From positions 2,174,144-2,238,143 of the forward strand of contig NC_009380.1 in NCBI RefSeq assembly GCF_000016425.1: 64,000 bases of DNA. The letters run 5' to 3'. The stretch is from Salinispora tropica CNB-440 (GTDB lineage: Bacteria; Actinomycetota; Actinomycetes; Mycobacteriales; Micromonosporaceae). The position numbers were made by a program, and so were the translations under genes. Positions within the stretch are counted from its first letter, which is position 1; every line of letters begins with the position of its first letter. Positions 42,973-52,533 of the stretch are shown piece after piece. The notes beneath the pieces were generated by a model, which worked only from the letters and a program-made list of their open reading frames with translations, was not told the origin of the DNA and did no database searches.

Positions 42973-43213
42973 CCCTGCCTTCTTCGACCGAGTGGTGGCC
43001 ATGACCCCGGTCAGCCGCGAGGAAATCCTCTACGTCGGCGACCACCCCGACCACGACATCACCGCCGGCCGCGCCGCCAGACTACGCACCGCCCTCGTAC
43101 GCCGTGGCCCCTGGGGCCACCTGTGGAGCCACGACCCCGCCGTACGGGCGAGCGCCCACCTGGTCGCATCGTCTCTGGACGAGATCCGGCAAGTACTGAC
43201 CGGCACTCGATAG
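42971..43213 (+). pseudogene. HAD-type phosphatase, C-terminal fragment
   Basis: Frame DPAFFDRVVAMTPVSREEIL then YVGDHPDHDITAGRAARLRT and RRGPWGHLW is the C-terminal half of a HAD hydrolase with the acidic motif (GDHPDHDI). It lacks motif I. Together with the PfkB fragment it suggests one deletion that fused two neighbouring genes out of frame. Confidence 0.6.
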
Positions 43214-43484
43214 CTGGCCTGGCCCACGGGCGCGGCCTGGCCGGAACCGCTGCGCTTCCACCAACTGCATTCGACCCAGTCCGTACCGAGAGGAGTGCGC
43301 CACCTCGTGAGGCCGTCGACGGTGCACGGATCTGCCGATGAGAGGGCGTCGCGGGTCGCTGCTATACCGATTGGGTTCGCCCAGAAGTGGCCGTTGAGTG
43401 CCGGCCTGGCTGCACAGGTCTTGCACAGTGACCGTACTTCTCGGCGATGTGCGAGCCTGCTGGCAGACGCTGATTGTCGGTGGG

Positions 43485-43880
43485 CTACAGGTTGTTGATT
43501 CGGGCCAGCAGCTCTGCCTCGGTCAGGTTCTCCAGGACCGCGTCCTGCTTGCGGCCTAGGACCGCCAGCAGCTTCTCCTTCTCTAGCTTCTTGGCCGCCG
43601 CTGCCTTCGCCGCCTGGTCCTCCGCGATGCGGATGGCGATGATGTGCTTGACGACCTCCAACTTGGTCTCCAAGGTCGCCTTGGCCGGATTGGTCTCGGT
43701 GGCCACGAACGACTCGGTGTCGATGGCCTTGAGCTCGGCGTTGACGGCCCTGGCCACGTCATCGAGGCTGAAGCCGGACTTGGCGGTCAGCGGAAGCTCC
43801 CACAACTGTTCCGTGGTCAGCAGGCCCTTGGCCGACGGGTAGCGGAACTTCTCTCGCGTGGCTTTCTCGAAAATGGTCAC
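43485..43880 (-). CDS. Phage-type coiled-coil protein
   Basis: 131 aa from GTG. The N-terminus (FEKATREKFRYPSAKGLLTT, EQLWELPL) and the Lys/Ala-rich coiled coil (AEDQAAKAAAAKKLEKEKLL) resemble small coil-containing proteins of tailed phages. It lies 31 nt downstream of the 669-aa gene, likely the same transcript. Exact role unknown; perhaps a partner or chaperone of the large protein. Confidence 0.65.
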   Translation of the reverse strand: MTIFEKATREKFRYPSAKGLLTTEQLWELPLTAKSGFSLDDVARAVNAELKAIDTESFVATETNPAKATLETKLEVVKHIIAIRIAEDQAAKAAAAKKLEKEKLLAVLGRKQDAVLENLTEAELLARINNL

Positions 43881-43911
43881 GGTGGCCTTTCTCGGGTGTC
43901 TGGGTGACGAA

Positions 43912-45921
43912 TCAGAACTGGATGCTGATGAGACGGCGCCGGCCGCCGGTCATGGTCACCTTGGCGATCACAGAGCTGCGGACCGTGGAGCTGAAGCCGA
44001 GGCCGGACAGCTGATCCGGGGACGGCTCGCACTTGGTGCGGTCGCCGAGAACCTCGAACACCTTGCGGTGCGGTTGCAGGTCGCCGCGGAGGAACTCGTT
44101 GTAGATCCCCCGCGTCGGTTGGTCGTTCACGCACCCCTTCAGGATGAAGAAGTAGTGCCGGTTGCCGACCTCGCTGTCGTCGAAGTAGTTCGGCGAGTAC
44201 ATGATGGTGGACACCGGCACGAACTGTTCGGTGGTGATGCCCCACAACTCCTTGCTCGCACTGCCCGGCTGCATGCCCTTACCCGGCCGGAAAGCGGTGA
44301 TCACCCCGCCGGCGACCGTCATCCGGCCCACCTCGACGGTTTCCTTGTGGCCGACCGCCCGCTCGTAGCTGTAATGCTCGATCTTCCCGTTGCTCTCGGT
44401 CTCGATCACGAAGCCGACGTCGGTGCTGTCCCGCTTGCGGTACTGGTTCACCTCGATCCGGTACTCACCGTCGGGGACACGGTCGGTCCAGGTGACGTTC
44501 TCCACCGGCTCGCGGGAGAGCGTTCCGCCAGCGTTCATGTCGACGTCCAGCTTGTTGCGCTTGTCCTGGTACCAGATGTGGTCGCCGTTGGGTTCGAACA
44601 CGTGCAGGTCGAGATCGTCGTGGTTGAACCAGGACAGGCTCACCCGCAGCTTGCCGGTGACGTTACCGCCGGCCCGCTTGACCTTCTCCTTGATCGAGTC
44701 GGTGACGTTGCCGTTGTAGGACCAGCCGAAATCGTTGTCCCAGGTGAACAGCCGCGGGGCGGCCGGATGCCGGCCCGTGGTGAGACTGACGAGGTGCGGT
44801 TCGTGGCTGTTGGCCACCCACAGGTCGATGGTCGCGGCAGCGGGCAGGATGTCCTTCATGAAGGAGACCACGGGAATCTCCTCCGGCTTCGCCTCCCGAA
44901 GGCCCGCACCTGCCGACCTGGTGGTGGCTGCCTGCATGAGCAGCCCTGCGATGCCGTCCTTCATCCGCGGCTGTGTGTCGTTGTCGACCCACAGCACGTT
45001 GGTGACCGACACGTCAGAAAGTCGGGCGAACCGTCGCTGCAACGACTCCTCAATGCCCAACTCGTCGATGGTCTTCATGGCAGCCTTGACCATGGCCGGG
45101 GTGATCAACGCCCTGGGGCGCTGGTAGTTCTGCGGTGCCACCTTCGTCTCGAACGACCGGACCGCCTGCTCCAGGTCGACGCCCGCGGAGAGGTCCTGGA
45201 CGAGGGTGCCGATCACCGTGTTGCGGAACCGGGCCGCCGGGTTCATGGCGTTGGCGAAGACGAAGGCCCGCCGGTCGGTCGCCTGCGTCCACCGGTTCTG
45301 CAGCGACCGGAACTCGGTCACCGCCCGACGATGCTCCGTGCCGCGGTAGAGAATGTTGTCGTCGATAAGGTCGACGATGGTGTCCAGAGCGTGCTGGGCC
45401 AGCTCGGCCAGGCCACGCTGGAAGACCTGCACCGCGGCGTTGAAGTTGCCCTGTGCCGCGCCGACGTCTTCGATGCGATGTCGCTTCTCCACCCGGCCGT
45501 GCAGGTGGTGCCACACCTCGACCTGGCCGTCGCGCAGCGTTCGGGTGGTCTTCGTCCCGTACTGCGCCTGAGTGGACCGGAAGATGGTAGACAACGGCAG
45601 CGAAAGAACAAACTCGTCCAGAGCGGCGGCGACGACGGAGAAGACCGGGTCGGAGGCCGACACCCCGGACCAGACGGTGCGGACCCGCCCGTCGTGGATC
45701 TCAACGACGTTGCCGAAGTGCTTGATGAAACCGCGGCAGGTCGAGCAGTCGTACGCGGACCGCTCACGGAACCGCAGATTGGTGCCGGCGGGAAAGGAGT
45801 CGAGAAAGGTGAGCCAGAGTGAGTCCCGGTCGAGACCGTCGCCGACGACGTACAACTCACCCCTGGACATCGTGGACAGACGCGCAGTCGCATCTGTCAC
45901 AAACTGCTGGAAATCGCCCAC
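43912..45921 (-). CDS. Large protein with DUF2135 (YfaP-like) beta domain, phage-related
   Basis: 669 aa from GTG, with GGGGGGATG upstream. The N-terminal region (residues 1-130) has a CSTC pair. The middle (about 150-330) is helical, with the segment FETKVAPQNYQRPRALITPA. Residues about 410-550 (LRVSLSWFNHDDLDLHVFEP; VTWTDRVPDGEYRIEVNQY) match the DUF2135/YfaP pattern. The C-terminus is mixed alpha/beta. I believe it forms a conserved pair with the coiled-coil protein in phages and islands. No enzymatic motif is evident. Confidence 0.6.
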   Translation of the reverse strand: MGDFQQFVTDATARLSTMSRGELYVVGDGLDRDSLWLTFLDSFPAGTNLRFRERSAYDCSTCRGFIKHFGNVVEIHDGRVRTVWSGVSASDPVFSVVAAALDEFVLSLPLSTIFRSTQAQYGTKTTRTLRDGQVEVWHHLHGRVEKRHRIEDVGAAQGNFNAAVQVFQRGLAELAQHALDTIVDLIDDNILYRGTEHRRAVTEFRSLQNRWTQATDRRAFVFANAMNPAARFRNTVIGTLVQDLSAGVDLEQAVRSFETKVAPQNYQRPRALITPAMVKAAMKTIDELGIEESLQRRFARLSDVSVTNVLWVDNDTQPRMKDGIAGLLMQAATTRSAGAGLREAKPEEIPVVSFMKDILPAAATIDLWVANSHEPHLVSLTTGRHPAAPRLFTWDNDFGWSYNGNVTDSIKEKVKRAGGNVTGKLRVSLSWFNHDDLDLHVFEPNGDHIWYQDKRNKLDVDMNAGGTLSREPVENVTWTDRVPDGEYRIEVNQYRKRDSTDVGFVIETESNGKIEHYSYERAVGHKETVEVGRMTVAGGVITAFRPGKGMQPGSASKELWGITTEQFVPVSTIMYSPNYFDDSEVGNRHYFFILKGCVNDQPTRGIYNEFLRGDLQPHRKVFEVLGDRTKCEPSPDQLSGLGFSSTVRSSVIAKVTMTGGRRRLISIQF

Positions 45922-46355
45922 CGTTTCATCCCCCCCCCTTGATCGCCGGAGATCCTACAGAGCGAACGCCAACCGGAGAAACACGTTTCCGGCTGGCCGC
46001 ATGGCCACAGACGGGCGCCGGTGGACGGCGGCCAGTCGACCGGAGCGGGCTACGGCGGTGGGGTGCCGGGCCGGTGGTCAGCAGTTTCCGCCAGTTGGCC
46101 GACGGCGCCGTTGGGTACACCCCGGCTCACGCTGTGGCTGCCTCACCGGGCACCGGCAGGCCTGCGTGGTCGAACAACTTCTCAGGCACGCCAGCCTCGC
46201 ACCGAGGGACCGTGTGAACGCGCGCTCGATCAGGTGCTCGCTCATGCCGCGCAGCGGGCGCGCCGGGCGGCTCGACATGTGTCCCTCTTCGGCGGCCATG
46301 CCGTGGGCTCGTCGAGGCGGACGCGTCGTAGTGCCTGCCGGCGTTCGACGCTGGG
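45922..46355. other. Gap without supported genes
   Basis: 434 bases between the phage-like pair and a DUF2199 remnant. GC-rich, short frames only. It should include the promoter of the minus-strand pair near 45930-45980. I see no RNA gene, repeat or clear relic. Confidence 0.5.
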
Positions 46356-46580
46356 GTGGGCTTCTCGTACAGTCCCGGTGTGCTCGATCATGTGCCTGGT
46401 TGCTCGTGCTGTGGTGAGCCTCTGGATGGTGTTGACCTTGACATCCGGTCGTCGTTGCCGGACGCGATCCTGGCGCTGCCTGCCGAGCAGCGGACGTCGG
46501 CCTGGGGAAACTCCGATTTCCAGCGGATCGAGGGCGTAGGCGGCTTCCTGCGCTGTCTCATGCCGGTGCAGGTGATCCCC
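46356..46580 (+). pseudogene. DUF2199-like protein, N-terminal fragment
   Basis: GFSYSPGVLDHVPGCSCCGE, DIRSSLPDAILALPAEQR and FLRCLMPVQV follow the DUF2199 pattern (Cys-pair start, PD motif). The protein is cut after about 70 residues where an IS256 remnant in opposite orientation begins. Start uncertain (GTG 46356 or GTG 46380). Confidence 0.5.
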
Positions 46581-46709
46581 GCCAGGAGCCCACCCGGGGG
46601 CGACCAACGAGACTCCATCGGCCTTGGCCCGCTCGACCAGCTGCTGCGCGAGCTCCACCTCCGCCGCCGTCGGCTGCGGAAGCTGAACAGCGTTCTTCTT
46701 GTCTGCCAT
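46575..46709 (-). mobile_element. IS256-family transposase, N-terminal remnant
   Basis: MADKKNAVQLPQPTAAEVEL, then AQQLVERAKADGVSLVAPG followed after a frame change by GLLAGIT is the start of an IS256/mutator transposase. Only about 45 codons remain. Confidence 0.6.
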
Positions 46710-46866
46710 GACATGGTCCTTCCCGGACAGGATCAACGTCCTGTCCAACGGACCACTCCCAGGTCAAACACGGAAATCTACGCAGTCCCGTACCGGTCAC
46801 GTCCCGGCGTTGTCGGGGCCGCTTGCCACCCTCCCCGGCACCTCCCGGATCAGGCTGCCCCCAGCT

Positions 46867-47487
46867 TCACCACCCAGCTGCGACAGGGCGGCGGTGGCGG
46901 TCTCTCACCTCCACTCGATCAATCAGCGCCTCACGGCGCACCTGCTCGACCACCCACCGACGCTTCACCGGCACGAACCCCGCCGTCGTGTCGGAACGCA
47001 GGACCTGCTCGACGCCGATACCGTTGATCGCGCCGTGGATCTGCACGTCGTCTTTGAACCCGGCGTCGACCCACGCCTTGGTCACCGTCGGGGTGTGCGC
47101 CACGACGTTGTCCAGCAGCCGTACGCCGATCGCGTTGTCGGTGACCGACGCGGCGGTGACCACCACCGCGATGATCAACCCGAGGGCGTCGACCGCGAGA
47201 CCCCGTTTACGCCCCGGGACCTTCTTCGCGGCGTCCTTGCCGGTCGTCGCCGCCGGAACGTGGTTGGCCGCCCGGATCGACTGGGTGTCCAGCACCACCG
47301 CGGTCGGATCCTCCCGGCGGCCGGCCTTCTCCCGCGCCTGACAACGCAGCAGATCATGGATCACCTGGTCGGTGCCGTCGTCCCGCCACAGGGCGAAGTA
47401 GTAGTAGGTGGCCGACTTCGGCGGCAGGTCGTGCGGCAGGTACGCCCACTGACACCCGGTCCGGTTCTGGTAGAAGATCGCGTTCAC
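46867..47487 (-). mobile_element. IS5-family transposase remnant
   Basis: About 206 codons. NRTGCQWAYLPHDLPPKSAT, VVLDTQSIRAANHV, KKVPGRKRGLAVDALGLII and WVDAGFKDD are IS5-type DDE blocks. Both ends are lost: the N-terminus stops against the response-regulator start at 47490, and the C-terminus degrades after VPVKRRWVVEQ. Confidence 0.8.
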
Positions 47488-47489
47488 GC

Positions 47490-48150
47490 GTGATCAGCGT
47501 TCTGGTGGTCGACGACAACGCGTTGGTGCGGGTGGGGCTCTGCGCGGTGCTGAGCGCCGCTTCCGACATCGAGGTGGTCGGCGAGGCCGCGGACGGCGCC
47601 GACGCGGTGACCGCGGTGCGGGCCCGGCATCCGGACGTGGTGCTGATGGACATCCGGATGCCCGGTCTGGACGGGCTCTCCGCCACCGCCGAGGTGCGGG
47701 CGCTGGCGCAGCCACCCGCGGTGATCGTGTTGACCACCTTCGACACCGACGACCACATCCTGCGCGCCCTGCGGGCCGGAGCGAACGGCTTCCTGCTCAA
47801 GGACATGCCGCCCCGACAGATCCAGGACTCGGTCCGGGCGGTGGCGGCCGGGGGAGTCGATGCTCTCGCCGGCGGTGGTGGGACGGCTTATCGACTACGT
47901 GGTGCGGGTGGAGGACCAGGACGAGCAGCAGGTCCGGGTGAACGCCGCGCGTCGGGCGATCGAGGGGCTGACCGACCGGGAGCGGGAGGTGGCCCGGGCG
48001 GTGGCCGCCGGCAAGTCCAACGCGGAGATCAGCGGCGAGTTGTTCATGAGCGTGGCGACGGTGAAGACGTACGTCTCGCGGCTGATGACGAAGCTGGGCT
48101 GCGCCAACCGGGTGCAGGTGGCGATCCTGGTGCACGAAGCGCGCGGCTGA
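47490..48150 (+). pseudogene. NarL/LuxR-family response regulator, frameshifted
   Basis: The first frame gives a full receiver domain (VLVVDDNALVRVGL; DVVLMDIRMPGLDGLSA; GANGFLLKDMPP). The LuxR-type HTH (LTDREREVARAVAAGKSNAE; ATVKTYVSRLMTKLGCANR) is in the next frame. The switch is at the G5 run 47850-47854; removing one G restores AAGESMLSPAV. It is either a real inactivating indel or a base-call error. An IS5 remnant abuts the start codon, so the native promoter and any cognate kinase are gone. Confidence 0.85.
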
Positions 48151-48224
48151 GCCTCGATCCACCGACGCGGTTTGTGTTGATCGGAGTTGAATAGATTTGC
48201 TCCGATATGGTGTGGGGGCAGGGT

Positions 48225-48560
48225 GGACTCGCCACATATTGGCGTAGAACGCCGAGTCGGCCCACACGACGATGTCGCCGGTCGCGCCGCAGGCTGGGCG
48301 GTGCCGATCGTCTCGGCGATCATGCTGGCTGCGTCCTTGCTGGAACCGGTGTTACCCGAGCGCAGTCTCCTGGCGGCGACGACCGGCGCCGACAGCGGTG
48401 TGGACACCGTCGCCACGAGGGGGTTGTAGCCGCGCAGCCAGACGTTGTAGCCACCGACCTTGGCGTGATCGAACCCGATGCCCTGCTTCTGCTTGCCGTA
48501 GATTCGCCGCAGCATCACCGTCAAGAACGAGCTGCTCGTTGTTCCGTCTTCCCGGAGTTG
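48225..48560 (-). mobile_element. IS1380-family transposase remnant
   Basis: KVGGYNVWLRGYNPLVATVS and SAPVVAARRLRSGN read in one frame and VWADSAFYANMWR in another, in the order found in IS1380 transposases. At least one frameshift (about 48285) and both ends missing. Confidence 0.7.
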
Positions 48561-48569
48561 CTGGTAAAA

Positions 48570-49351
48570 CCAGGCGTCGGACATGACGTTCGGACACGCC
48601 GGCGGCCAAGGCCAACTCCGCCAGGCTGGCCTGCGGGCGCTCGGCACGCAGCCGAGCCACGACATCCGCCGTCCGCTCCACGCGCCCGGCCGTTCGGATC
48701 GGCCGTGTGGTCGGCCGCCGCGCACGTGCCCGTACTGGGCTTGCCGCCGGACCCTCGTCGACCGGGGTCGGTTGTGCTTCCCTCACCGCCTCGGACAACG
48801 AGAGGTCCGAAGGGTGCGACGCCGCCAACAGAGGCATGGTGTCGGAGACCGGCGACTCGTGCTGCGGGCGAGTGGTTTCGGACGTGCGGTGGGTGTTGTG
48901 TGCCGTCGGCTGCGATGGCTCCAGGACGACCAGGCAGCGATCCGGGCCACCGCCACCGTACTCACGTTCCGGGCGATCCGGATCGGCGTCATCGATCAAC
49001 CCCCGAATCGCGTCGATGCACGTTGGTCCGGACCTCGACGGGGTCTGTCGCCGGACGTCCTCCGATGTCCAGCCGCGACTGGACGTCGGTCCACCGCCGC
49101 CGCCCTCGGACCACTGCGCCGACCTCCAGGCCGGTCGCCTCGCCAATGTCCGCCAGTCCCGCCTTTGACCGCGGGGCGGCGTGGATCATTGTGGGCTGCC
49201 AGCGAGTCCACCAAGACAAAACCGCAGCGGACAACGCCAGCTCCGCCAAGGCGTCATCACGACCCGGTGCCGCCGTCCGAGCCACGGCATGGGCATGAAG
49301 ATCGACCAGGAGCTTGAACGGGTTGATTACTTTGGCATCGACGAACCGCAT
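48570..49351 (-). pseudogene. Decayed helix-turn-helix protein of plasmid/ICE type
   Basis: One frame starts at 49351 with MRFVDAKVINPFKLLVDLHA and DALAELALSAAVLSWWTRWQ. The continuation (AIRGLIDDADPDRPERE, then the HTH RADVVARLRAERPQASLAEL-like region with AAGVSERHVRRLVLP) is in another frame, so a frameshift near 49010 is likely. The 3' end is replaced by the IS1380 remnant. It looks like DNA-binding proteins of actinomycete integrative plasmids. Confidence 0.5.
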
Positions 49352-49534
49352 CGGTGACCCTGGCCCGCCGGGCCAGGATCACCGGCCACCGCCCAACACT
49401 CGTGAGCTGGGATAACTCAGTGGCAGCGGATCGCCGGTGATCGTGGCGAAGTGGTTCGCATGGTGGTACCTCCGGCCCACTGTGTCGCGGCTGCAGGTTG
49501 GCAGTTGTTGGAGTCCACCGGGAGGAGGAGGCAC

Positions 49535-49930
49535 GTGCTGGAGAAGTTGATCATTCAGAGGGCGCTGCGCGTGCCGGCGAGCACCGGCGCGGCCGGTGAT
49601 GGCACGTCCGTGGCCCGGCAGTTGGACGCGGCGCTGCTCGATGTCGGGTTCTCGGCGTCGCGGGCTCTGCTGGGCCACATCGGCGGCCTGGCGCCCGAGC
49701 CAGCGATGGATCTCGCCGCCACCGTGGTGTCGGCGGTGCGGGAGCTGGTCGGTGATCACGTTCGGCACAACGCGTACTTCATCGGCTTTCCGGACGATGT
49801 GCCGGACACCGTAGAGTTCTGGATCGACCGGCTGCGGGCGGCCGTTCTCACCGGTGGGGGCACGGCGACCGACGCGCAGCTGCGTGCGGCTGTCGCCTCG
49901 GGTGGGGTTCTGGTAGACCGGGTTGTGCTG
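49535..49930 (+). pseudogene. N-terminal fragment of an actinobacterial conserved protein
   Basis: GTG at 49535 with a strong site GGAGGAGGAG at 49521-49530. The protein opens LEKLIIQRALRVPASTG, then VARQLDAALLDVGFSASRAL and DHVRHNAYFIGFPDDVPDTV. After about 130 residues the frame enters the C-terminal side of a VOC gene on the other strand, so a deletion fused the two. I recall similar N-termini in larger actinobacterial proteins but cannot name the family. Confidence 0.5.
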
Positions 49931-50102
49931 GGGGGAACAGGACGATGGTCGTGGCCGAGCCGGTCGGCGCGACCTCGACCCACCGGATCGGACCGAACTT
50001 CTGGTCGCGCCGCAGTTCGAAGCCCAGCTTCTTGGTGTAGAAGTCGACGGACCGTTCCTGATCGGTGACGAAGATCGTCACACTGCCCAGAGTACCGATC
50101 AT
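49923..50102 (-). pseudogene. VOC (glyoxalase-like) protein, truncated
   Basis: The first 60 residues (LGSVTIFVTDQERSVDFYTK, RWVEVAPTGSATTIVLFPP) are typical VOC; a complete one has about 120. GAGGTAG lies before the ATG. It closely resembles the next gene at 50203-50583 and shares its leader. Cut at the same junction as the preceding fragment. Confidence 0.75.
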
Positions 50103-50202
50103 CTCTACCTCCCCGGCATGTCGTGGTGCCCCGATTCACTGCGCACCACGTTATGGCAGGGCGGAGGGCAAGGCTTTTCCGCCTTGCGGGCTTCGTCGGC
50201 CG

Positions 50203-50583
50203 CTACTCGACGGGCTGAAAGACGAAGAATTGATTGCCGTCCTGGTCCAGAAAGGCGGCAAACCACTTACCATAGGGCTGGAGCTCCGGTTCGTTGGTGA
50301 ACTTCACGCCGCGCTGGCGGTATGTCTCGTACAGCCCGTGGATGTCCTGCGTCTCGAACGCGATGTCGGTGTAGACACCGATCTTGGCCTCGTCGCCGAC
50401 CGGGAAGTCCTTCGAGGCCAGACTGATGGTGGTCTGCCCGCTGGGCGGCGCCACCTCGATCCACTTCATACCCGGGCCCTCGCGGAGCGACCGCACCTCG
50501 AAGCCCAGCTTCTCCGTGTAGAACGCGAGTGCTGCGTCCTGGTCGTTCACATACACGCCCACCTGTGAGACGTGGGAAATCAT
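50203..50583 (-). CDS. VOC family protein (glyoxalase/bleomycin-resistance fold)
   Basis: 126 aa from ATG with AGGAGG at 5 nt. One VOC module with paired beta-alpha-beta repeats: VSQVGVYVNDQDAALAFYTE, KWIEVAPPSGQTTIS, WFAAFLDQDGNQFFVFQPVE. Metal ligands (His/Gln near residue 5 and Glu at the C-terminus) are only partly visible. Such proteins act as dioxygenases, isomerases or drug-binding proteins. The substrate is unknown. A truncated paralogue lies downstream. Confidence 0.88.
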   Translation of the reverse strand: MISHVSQVGVYVNDQDAALAFYTEKLGFEVRSLREGPGMKWIEVAPPSGQTTISLASKDFPVGDEAKIGVYTDIAFETQDIHGLYETYRQRGVKFTNEPELQPYGKWFAAFLDQDGNQFFVFQPVE

Positions 50584-50868
50584 CGCTACCTCCTCGCCGC
50601 CTGACGCGGCAACTCGTTCGACCGTTGTCGGCTGGGGAGACCCCAGGATAGCCAGCGGTGCGGTGGGCACCATCCACAGCGGAGCGGGGCTCGTACCAAG
50701 AGTAGTCTGAAGCAAGAATTACGTCCGTCACCTGGGTACTCTCCCCAAAGGTGCCCGTCCTCCGTCATGCCGACGGGCCGCAGAAATTGCACTCATTCGG
50801 CCTGAGGCCGAGTGCCGGCCCGGGGGGACTCCCCGGTCTACGGCAGGCGAGCAAAGGGATGTTGTTCG

Positions 50869-51723
50869 ATGATTCTGGTAACCGGTGCGACGGGTCCGGT
50901 CGGCAGTCAGGTCGTGGCGCAGTTGACCGAGGCGAAGGTGGCGGTCAGGGCGCTCACCCGCGATCCCAAGGCCGCCCGGTTCACTCCCGAGGTCGAGGTG
51001 GTCGCGGGGGACCTAGCCGATCAGGAGAGCCTCCGGAAGGCTCTCGACGGCGTGGACCGACTGTTCGCGCTGATGCCGACCTTCGGCAAGCCCGGGGGCC
51101 GGACGTACGACCGCAACCTCGCGCAGGCCGCCGCAGCGGCCAAGGTGGGGCACATCGTCCGGCTCTCCGTGCTCGCGGCGGAGAATCCGCAGGCGGCCGA
51201 TCCGCACACCGCCTATCACCTCAACGGGGAGCGCGAGGTCCGCGACTCCGGCATCCCGTGGACGTTCCTGCGCCCCGGCCAGTTCATGACCAATGCGCTG
51301 TCCTGGGCCGAGACGGTCAAGTCGGAGGGCCTGGTGCGGGAGCCGTACGCCCACAACAAGCAGGCGCCGATCGACCCGGCCGACATCGCGGCGTGCGCGG
51401 TCGGTGTGCTCACCTCCGACGGTCACGAGGGCCGGGCGTACCCGTTGTCCGGGCCGGAGGCGCTGAACATCGAGGAACAGGACGAGTGCCTCGGCGAGGT
51501 GCTGGGCCGCGAGATCAACGTCATCAACGTCCCGCCGGACGTGGCCCGGGCGGAATGGCTCGAGGAGGTTTACCCGGAGATGATGGTCGACGGCATCCTC
51601 AAGCACATGGGTGACGAGAACGGCATCCACGGCAAGGTCTTCCCCCACGTGGAGATGCTCGCGGGCCGGCCGGCCCGCACCTTCCGCGAGTGGGCTGCGG
51701 AGAACGCCGACTCGTTCCGCTGA
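50869..51723 (+). CDS. NmrA-like NAD(P)-binding atypical SDR
   Basis: 284 aa from ATG. Rossmann motif MILVTGATGPVGSQVVAQL, then VEVVAGDLADQESLRKALDG and IPWTFLRPGQFMTNALSW, typical of NmrA/azoreductase-type atypical short-chain dehydrogenases. The usual active-site Tyr-Lys is replaced by the family pattern. Substrate unknown; may be a redox sensor or quinone reductase. Divergent from the VOC genes with about 285 bp between. Confidence 0.88.
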   Translation: MILVTGATGPVGSQVVAQLTEAKVAVRALTRDPKAARFTPEVEVVAGDLADQESLRKALDGVDRLFALMPTFGKPGGRTYDRNLAQAAAAAKVGHIVRLSVLAAENPQAADPHTAYHLNGEREVRDSGIPWTFLRPGQFMTNALSWAETVKSEGLVREPYAHNKQAPIDPADIAACAVGVLTSDGHEGRAYPLSGPEALNIEEQDECLGEVLGREINVINVPPDVARAEWLEEVYPEMMVDGILKHMGDENGIHGKVFPHVEMLAGRPARTFREWAAENADSFR

Positions 51724-51869
51724 CGTGGTGGAGGCCCGCACCACGCGCTATATCCTCGTGTCCATCGACACCCCAGTGGCGCACCACCTGGGAAGGCCGC
51801 TCCGCCCGAGCGGACCACCTCGCCGGCCACCGCCCCGGCCTTCGTCCTGCCACTGAACCTCAAACGGCA

Positions 51870-52267
51870 GCGCGGACAGGCATCGACGCATGGCAGCGAG
51901 ATCACCGTCCCGGATCGCATCGATCACCGCATGCTCCATGCGGCCATTCATCCCTACTGCCCGACGGCGTTTGTCCGCGCTGCGGGCGTCGCGCAGGGGT
52001 GTTGCGGATGTTGTCGAAGCTGCCGATGAGGCGTCGGATGTCGTCCTCGGTGAGGCGGTCAGGAGCCTGCTTCTGCGCGGTTGCGGTGTCGCGTTGGGCG
52101 AGGGTGGCGGCGCGTTGGGCGTTGACCTCGGCGATCCAGGTGGCGATGGTGGTGGGGTCACCTCCGGCGTCAGCGATGGCCCGCTTTCTGACCGGGCGGT
52201 CGCTCGTGGTGCCTGTGTTGGCACCGGTTGACCCCGGCGCGACATCCGCTGGAGGAGGAGCCTCCAC
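51870..52267 (-). pseudogene. Large serine recombinase, C-terminal remnant
   Basis: ADAGGDPTTIATWIAEVNAQ, RLTEDDIRRLIGSFDNI and, in another frame, ATPLRDARSADKRRR with NGRMEHAVIDAI resemble the C-terminal coiled-coil region of large serine recombinases. The catalytic N-terminus is absent and the frame is broken. A third type of integration enzyme in this island, now dead. Confidence 0.55.
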
Positions 52268-52533
52268 GTCGCCTCCGGCAACAGTTGACTATTCCAGCCA
52301 CCGATCCTGATGTGACGTGCTCGGTGAAGAACGACCGCACCTGCTGTTCGTCCGCGACATCGCCGTGGTGTCAGTTGTTAGTAAAGGCCCTGGTCGTCGC
52401 GCGGACAGCCTGCGGGCACATGAATATTGTTTCCGGCGTTCCTGGTTGCGCTGAGCTAAACCCTGGGTGACCCTATGGGTGTGATGTTCATATGCTTCGA
52501 TGTTTCGCTCGCGAGGAGCTGAAAGGCGACGCC

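Noticed and set aside
43858..45822. 654-codon + strand frame opposite the DUF2135 protein
   Set aside because: Third-position GC and domain content support the minus strand; the + frame is a GC-rich shadow.
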